Origin: Sarocladium kiliense
Taxonomy: Eukaryota > Ascomycota > Sordariomycetes > Hypocreales > Sarocladiaceae
NCBI GenBank assembly: GCA_030734395.1
Contig: JAUZTG010000020.1
Location: 1,302,001 to 1,366,000, forward strand
Direction of reading: 5' to 3'
DNA length: 64,000 bases
The translations under genes were made by a program, and so were the position numbers. The notes under the pieces are model-generated. The model worked only from the letters and a program-made list of their open reading frames with translations. It did no database searches and was not told where the DNA came from. Position 1 is the stretch's first letter; the number at the start of each line of letters is the position of its first letter. Shown one piece after another: positions 58,474 through 64,000 of the stretch.

Positions 58474-59400
58474 ATGGCCGCACTCACCACCATCGACATT
58501 CCTTCTCTTGAGAAGATTGCATCCGGCAAAGTCCGTGATCTCTTCACCCTCCCTGATCCGTCCACCCTCCTCTTTGTCGCGTCCGATCGCGTTTCCGCCT
58601 ACGATGTCGTTCTCGCCAGCGGTATCCCCAACAAGGGCGCCATCCTCACCCTCGCCTCCGCGCATTGGTTCCGCGTACTCTCCGAGCGCATCCCCGGTCT
58701 GCGCACTCACTTCCTCAGTCTCGATGTGCCCGACACGATCGCCGATGCAGGCGTCAAGGAGAAGCTGAGAAACCGCACTATGCAGGTCAAGAAGCTGGAG
58801 GTGGTCAAGGTGGAAGCTATTGTGAGGGGTTACCTCACTGGTAGTGCTTGGAAGGAGTATCAGGCCAAGGGCACGGTTCACGGTCTCGCTATGCCAGAGG
58901 GTTTGCAGCTTTCTGAAAAGTTTCCGGAGGCGATCTACACGCCCAGCACAAAGGCTGCTGCGGGCGAGAAGGATGAGAACATTCACCCAGATGACGCTTG
59001 GAAGGAGATTGGCGACAAGGAGACGGCTGAGAAGGTCAAGCAGCTCTCTCTGCAGATCTACAACACGGCCGCGGCTTACGCCCTTGAGCGGGGTATCATC
59101 ATCGCAGACACCAAGTTCGAGTTCGCGAAGGATGCAGAGGGGAACCTGTACCTTGCCGATGAGGTGCTCACGCCTGACTCGTCGCGGTTCTGGCCGAAGG
59201 ATACGTATGAGGTGGGCAAGGATGCCGATAGTTACGATAAGCAGTTCATTCGGAACTGGTTGGTGAGGGAGGGTCTGAAGGGGAAGGAGGGCGTGGAGAT
59301 CCCCAAGGAGATTGCGGAAAAGACCGAGGAGAAGTACAAGGAGGTTTTCCACAGGTTGACAGGCAGGACGTTTGAGGAAGCGGTTGCAGGAGGAGCTTGA
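58474..59400 (+). CDS. ADE1: SAICAR synthetase (purine biosynthesis)
   Basis: Phosphoribosylaminoimidazole-succinocarboxamide synthase joins CAIR and aspartate, using ATP, in de novo purine synthesis (cytosol). An intronless frame of 308 residues, the normal size for a monofunctional fungal enzyme. Motifs: GKVRDLF near residue 15, SDRVSAYDVV, VRGYLTGSAWKEY, IIADTKFEFAKD and LADEVLTPDSSRFW. The last two are the family signatures. The ATG at 58474 fits the expected N terminus. The reverse strand carries a long open frame over the same bases, explained by strong codon bias. No regulatory motif identified. Confidence 0.97.
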   Translation: MAALTTIDIPSLEKIASGKVRDLFTLPDPSTLLFVASDRVSAYDVVLASGIPNKGAILTLASAHWFRVLSERIPGLRTHFLSLDVPDTIADAGVKEKLRNRTMQVKKLEVVKVEAIVRGYLTGSAWKEYQAKGTVHGLAMPEGLQLSEKFPEAIYTPSTKAAAGEKDENIHPDDAWKEIGDKETAEKVKQLSLQIYNTAAAYALERGIIIADTKFEFAKDAEGNLYLADEVLTPDSSRFWPKDTYEVGKDADSYDKQFIRNWLVREGLKGKEGVEIPKEIAEKTEEKYKEVFHRLTGRTFEEAVAGGA

Positions 59401-59872
59401 GGGATTGGTTCACGAGGTTGGTTGAGCGGGAGTTGAGAACCAACAGAGCAAAGGGCAGAGGTTGGTGAAAACGGGTTTCTTTGTCTCTATTCGCGAGGTA
59501 CTGAACAGAACAGAAGAGAAGAGAAGCGCCATGGGTGCTCAGCAAAATGCAAATGTGTTTCCGTCAACCAATCCTGACCTCAATGCCACCTTCCGAAACA
59601 CCTGATCAATGAGAAAACAATACAACCATCCTGATCTTGTCAACTCCTTTCCAACGCCTGGTCAATGTAAAAACAGTAAATCCACGATGCGCCCTTGTGA
59701 TTGTCCAAATGGACGTCCGTCTTCCAGAGAGATAGTCACAATCAGTAATCTCTCCAATTCCGCACTGACACAAGCCAGTTTCGTGACAAAATGAATGGCA
59801 TATGCTCTCCGGCCACGCTCCACGATAGTGAGAGGCAGGGATTCCTTCGCGCAGGAGCAATCATGTTCCTCA
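59401..59872. other. Convergent 3' intergenic region
   Basis: About 470 bp between the stops of SAICAR synthetase and the F-box gene. No gene seen. It contains a loose repeat of AATG/CCTGATC phrases around 59.6 kb. Confidence 0.5.
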
Positions 59873-60607
59873 TCACAGGTAGTCGTTACTGAGCTCTGGA
59901 TCCAAGGATTGGCCGTATCTTCCCAAAAATTCGGCGACGCTTTGCTTCACCTCGGGTTCTTGGTTGTGGTAACCCAAGCCGTCCCACCAACCATCAGGCT
60001 TCAGATCCAGCATGACACCAAGAGCTACCTCTGCGAACCAATCTGGTCGCGACCCGTAGCGGCACTTGGGTCTTGTTTCATGCAGTGGTTGAAGGCATGA
60101 CGCGAGGTGCATGGCGTAGTTTAGGGGCGAAAGATATTCTTCCACAATAGGATGGTCCAAATCACCCTTGCTCTGGGGGATCAAAATCGCCGCAGCCATG
60201 TGCAGTTGCGCATGCCCTCTCTTCGTGTGCAGGGGCTGTGCGGAAAGGCAAAGATGCCGGCGAGACATTTGCACCAGGTCTCGGTCTGTGAGTTTGTTTT
60301 CGGCGCTGGTTTTCCGCTGCAGCACCAAGGGGGCCAGGATACTGACAGCATCCTCGGCGGTACTGAGGGGCAGGCTCCAGGAGTTCTTCGGGCCAGGGCA
60401 GTATCTGTTGGCTAGTAAAGCCAGGTTCCAAGAATACGCTGGGATGAGCTTCTTTGTGATGGCGATGGCGTGCCTTTCGCGGCTGGCAGCCCACCATGCC
60501 CGGAATTTTCGTGACGTGCAGCTGAGGGCCACGGCATCCTCAATGTTGTCGATGCTCTCATACACCGAGTCCAACAGCTCGTTCGGCAGATCGTTCAGTC
60601 CAGCCAT
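59873..60607 (-). CDS. F-box protein
   Basis: An intronless frame of 244 residues from the ATG at 60607; an ATG seven codons upstream (60628) is also possible. The N terminus matches an F-box: LNDLPNELLDSVYESIDNIEDAVALSCTSRKFRAW, split as LPNELL, then a DAVALSCTSRKF core. F-box proteins usually connect substrates to the Skp1-Cullin-F-box ubiquitin ligase. The rest is helical with many Leu, His and Trp and no leucine-rich, WD40 or other known substrate domain that I can see. The frame upstream opens with TTG only. This is a common fungal orphan F-box architecture; the substrate is unknown. Confidence 0.82.
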   Translation of the reverse strand: MAGLNDLPNELLDSVYESIDNIEDAVALSCTSRKFRAWWAASRERHAIAITKKLIPAYSWNLALLANRYCPGPKNSWSLPLSTAEDAVSILAPLVLQRKTSAENKLTDRDLVQMSRRHLCLSAQPLHTKRGHAQLHMAAAILIPQSKGDLDHPIVEEYLSPLNYAMHLASCLQPLHETRPKCRYGSRPDWFAEVALGVMLDLKPDGWWDGLGYHNQEPEVKQSVAEFLGRYGQSLDPELSNDYL

Positions 60608-62731
60608 GATGAACGGCTTGATGACCATCAGCAACCATCGTATCCATACATGTAGATGAAAGTCAGCTCACTAGATTCCGAGGACTGGTCTTGCCAGCAA
60701 TCAGCTCTCCGACGAGGTGCAAAGCAACGCAGGGGTAGCGAGCAAGGAGGCGGCTGCAAGAGCAAGGAGTTGAAATCCAAAACGGTAGCAAATGGAATCA
60801 AGACTTTGATGATGAGTTTTGCGTGGAAGGGCGCAATTGGGTGTCGCAAAACTCTGGGAAACGAAGCAAACTTCTGGCAGTATTCACGGTGAGAAGGGGA
60901 GGAAGAAAGCGATGCTGTAGAGATGAAGGCTGATATTACAACTAAGACCGCGTGAACCATATCCGCCAGATGGGATGAAGTTGAATCACGAATGTCTGCT
61001 GACGCCGGTCCCAACCAGCCGTTGGCCACCCTCTGTCGGCTGCCAGCACTCCGGCTGCACCAACAACAATAGGAATCTTCAATAAAGGAAGGAAGGGGCT
61101 GGGGGTAGTCGTGCTGAGTCACCTGACCTAGTCGAACGAGTTGGGCTTGCACCTGCTGGCCGGTGATGAGCAGGAACTGCTACACTGCCTTCTCTACAGT
61201 GTCAGGCAGCATCACTCTACTGTGCCCAGCGAGGGCTTCCACGAAGCTAGGAGGAGTAACACGCGTTGGGTTACGAATCCGAAGCCCGTGACGCGTTGCC
61301 TAAGTAAATGTCCTAGCTGGCCGGTCACTTCACAAGCACGATGACCTCGCCCATGTCCGATCGACACCGCAAGAACGGGAATCGAGGGCTGGAGCAGGGG
61401 AGGAGGGCACAGATACAGCAATACCCATTGCCTGCCGCGACATAGCAGCCTTGAGTCATGTACAGCCCTAGCAGGCAGGATATCACAGTGCCGTGATGGC
61501 TGCCACGCCTCGAACATGTACCAATGACAGGTCCCCAATTGGCCGCATCCTTGCAGATCACGTGCCCCCCGCTGCTACCTGAACCACCCCAGTTTCCAGC
61601 CGCCTAGAGGCCCCAGCAACCGGAGTTTTAGTGCTTCCTGTGGCATCCAGAGGATGGATCTCTTGTAATTAAGTCGTGCATCCTGGGACCTGCGAGTGGT
61701 CAATAAGGTACTGAGAGTGTCTTTCAAGGGTGGGCGCAGCGGCTGCGGCAACTAGACGAGGTACATAGATGTTCTCGTAGAGGCCTACACATGCACGCCC
61801 TGTCTGTAATTGGGGACCGAGTCCGTGGAGATGCTATGGTGCTGTTCCTCTCCTGAGTAGGAGGGACGTGAGGCCAACCAGCCAGCCCTGGACCATGACG
61901 ACGGAGAGGAGACCGACTGACTGCCTGTCTGTCTCTCTGGCCGTGGTTGTCTTGCTTCGTCTGCTTCTTCCTGCTTCACTCATTCAGCTCTGGCCCATCT
62001 CCTGTCATCTCAGCAGGTTGTTTTCCCCTCCTTCTACTGCATCTCCATCTCCATCTCATTTCCTCTCTCCCTCTGCATCTTGGGGCGATCTTCTCCTCAT
62101 CGGCCACAGGTTCCCAACGGCGGCCTCCACCTTGTTCCCCAGAATTCCAGCAAGCATTGAGAAAAAAGAAAGGACCTGAGAGGCGCATCTCGCACCACTC
62201 AGCGAAGAGGAGAAGCCAGCAACTGCAAATTGAGGTCTTGGTGCTTGGTCCTTGCCGGCCCCCCTCCCCTCCCTCCTCTCTTTGTCCCCGGCAGGCACCC
62301 TTTTCCTCCGTCTGGGCCACTGAAACTTCTTTGCCGGAAACACGAGCAGGAAGCTGGGGGCAGAATCACGCGCTTTTGTATCTCACTTCGCCAGCTATCA
62401 TCCATCATCTTTCTCTTAGGTGCGACCCCATCTCCGAACTTTTCCTCGGATCCGGGCATCGCTCCGCTCCCCTGCCTACGCCGTGTGTGTGTTGCAGCAG
62501 TAGCTGAGCTGAGCGACACCACACGCCCATGCTTGCTGTGTCGGCTGCCCACGCACGCCCATCTCCTCACCACCTGACCTGGCTTGACCCGGCCTGGGTT
62601 GCCTGCCTGACCTTACCTTACCCTCACCCTTATAGTGAGATACGCTACAGAACGCCTGCACTCACTCAGTCCTCGCTCGCGTCGTGGCGTGACGTGACGA
62701 GAAGTGCCCCCTCTGCCGCTCCCCCGGTGGC
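60608..62731. other. Intergenic with pyrimidine-rich leader of the Zn2Cys6 gene
   Basis: A 2.1-kb gap between the F-box gene (leftward) and a Zn2Cys6 gene (rightward). 61.9-62.5 kb is very C/T-rich and probably a long 5' untranslated leader with several upstream ATGs. No supported gene; the open frames at 61.9-62.6 kb are low-complexity Ser/Pro/Leu. Confidence 0.55.
62690..62699 (+). promoter_or_regulatory. TGACGTGACG, CRE/ATF-like element
   Basis: Two overlapping TGACG cores 33-42 bp before the Zn2Cys6 ATG. Because it is so close to the ATG it may lie in the leader rather than the promoter. Motif match only. Confidence 0.25.
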
Positions 62732-64000
62732 ATGGACCCGTCCTTCAACGTCGATCTGCCTGCTTCCGTCTCGGGCTCCGTCTCGGTAGCCTCGACCACG
62801 ACTTCAACGGCTTCGGCCTCTACCTCTCGTCTGGGGGCGGGGGCGTCAGTTGATGGTGAAGACGAGGAGCTCAACCCCAACTCGTCTGCCGATCAGCAGT
62901 CGCAGCTCCAGCAGCAGGACCAAGGTGCTGGGCCTGTCGCTCCATGGCTGGCCAACATCAAACGACGTGCGCCGATCGCTTGTCGAAGGTCTGTGCTTCT
63001 TTTACTTGCTCTTCCCGAATAACCTTATCTCATGTCTTGCTCGATCTACCCTTATTCCCCCCGTTTGCGGCTTGTCTGCCGCGAGTCCACTCGAGTCTGG
63101 GCCCTTCTTTGGCATTTGCTGCAATTTCCCCGCCAAGGTGGTCTGGATTCGCGACGATCCGATCTCACTTTCCGAAAGACCATGGCATTGGAGCACTGTG
63201 TGTGTGACTGTGACATCCGTGTCGACAAAGTGTGGCTAACACTGATTGCCTCACCTGCAGATGCCGTCGCCAACGTAGCAAATGTGAGCATGAGAAAGCC
63301 AAACCGCCCTGCAAGTCTTGTAAGGAAGCAGGGCTTGGGGAGGAAGACTGGTGAGTTTCGTGCGGTACAACCCTCCCCTCCAACATCCATACTATACCAC
63401 CCGTCCACCATAAGTGCGCAAAATCATGAGAGCAACAGCCGGAAACTGAGCCAATGTCTTTCTCCGGACAGTGTATTCCCGGTGCGAGGACAGCCCGGCA
63501 ATGATCGAGAATATCGACACCCACGCCAGCGTGCCCCCAAAGGGTCCAAAGCCGCCGGCGATGCTCCGGATGGTCCCAGCGCAGAGGGACGCGCGTCCGC
63601 CCCTCGCCCACGCCCACACCCTGACCCCAGCAAAACAGACGATGTGTGGAAGATAATGCCACCCAAGGACGACATCCTTGACGCTGTCGATCGTTTTAAC
63701 GCCAGTTATTTCCAGCTCGGCTTCCTAGCTAAGCAACAGTTTCGTAACAAGCTTCGCAATGATCTCCGCTTTGTCGATCCTTTCTTGTTACTGGGCATCT
63801 TGGGCATCTCAGCCCGCATGACCCCGGCCCTCATCACGGCCCACGGCTCTGGAGTCAAGGCTGCAGAGTACTTCATGGACAAACAATTTGACCTTGCTAC
63901 GCGAGAGATCTACATGGGACCCACGCTCGAGAGATGTCAAGCTTTCTACTTGCTCAGCTTGGCCCAGCAGGGCAGTGGGCACAAGAATGCAAGCTATGTA
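62732..64000 (+). CDS. Zn2Cys6 transcription factor, 5' part (runs off window)
   Basis: A binuclear zinc-cluster regulator truncated by the window edge. Exons 62732-62988, 63261-63350 and 63472 onward are in frame for 292 codons so far. The zinc cluster is assembled across the first two introns: IACRR, then CRRQRSKC ... CKSC ... EEDC, with spacing C-x2-C-x6-C-x8-C-x2-C-x8-C. After it, VFPVRGQPGNDREYRHPR is basic, and KDDILDAVDRFNASYFQLGFL begins the fungal middle homology region. The first intron uses a GTCTGT donor, a weak but in-frame choice, and is 272 bp long. The N terminus is Ser/Thr/Ala-rich. I cannot name the factor. The 3' end and any further introns are outside the window. Confidence 0.88.

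Noticed and set aside
58333..59352. 339-codon open frame opposite SAICAR synthetase
   Set aside because: Same codon-bias effect; no recognisable protein and no promoter or splice pattern.
1..64000. CRISPR array, bacterial operons, Shine-Dalgarno sites, rRNA genes
   Set aside because: None present. The gene structure is eukaryotic, with spliceosomal introns and single-gene promoters.

Overview
The window is filamentous ascomycete (Pezizomycotina) nuclear DNA. The protein-coding genes carry short introns, about 50-95 bp, with GTRAGT-type donors and CTAAC/CTGAC-like branch points. Typical fungal families are present: Zn2Cys6 regulators, a sugar-porter MFS protein, a fungal-type fused phosphofructokinase, peroxisomal malate synthase and fungal Med17. 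Class-level placement (Dothideomycetes is my guess) is not proven by anything here. Exon joins were worked out by hand from splice signals and reading-frame continuity.

Layout. 1-8.2 kb: gene-poor, with simple repeats and one possible decayed coding stretch. 8.2-15.8 kb: malate synthase (-) and an Hsl1/Nim1-type kinase with a KA1 tail (-). 18.0-25.6 kb: a possible catabolic trio of Zn2Cys6 factor (-), sugar-porter MFS transporter (-) and, divergent from the transporter, a TauD/TfdA-type 2-oxoglutarate dioxygenase (+). Three copies of a 20-bp element lie in the shared 1.4-kb promoter. 26-34.7 kb: an island of unrecognised genes, a homeodomain/C2H2 factor, and a tiny membrane-protein gene behind three 18-bp tandem repeats and a TATA box. 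An intron-containing tRNA-Gly(GCC) lies just after this island.

35.7-59.4 kb is mostly core: type I phosphodiesterase/nucleotide pyrophosphatase (+), fumarase (-), Uls1/Ris1-like SNF2-RING ATPase (+), Mediator subunit 17 (-), 6-phosphofructokinase (+), a DUF8035-like low-complexity protein (+), a 52-residue membrane protein (+) and SAICAR synthetase (+). 59.9-64 kb: an F-box protein (-) and the 5' part of another Zn2Cys6 regulator (+) that runs off the window.

Functionally, malate synthase (glyoxylate shunt), fumarase (TCA cycle) and phosphofructokinase (glycolysis) give a central-carbon theme, but they lie among unrelated genes and are not an operon-like unit. The most promising unexplained structures are the repeated 20-bp element beside the dioxygenase/transporter pair, the 18-bp tandem array in front of the small membrane-protein gene, and the splice-dependent peroxisomal signal of malate synthase.
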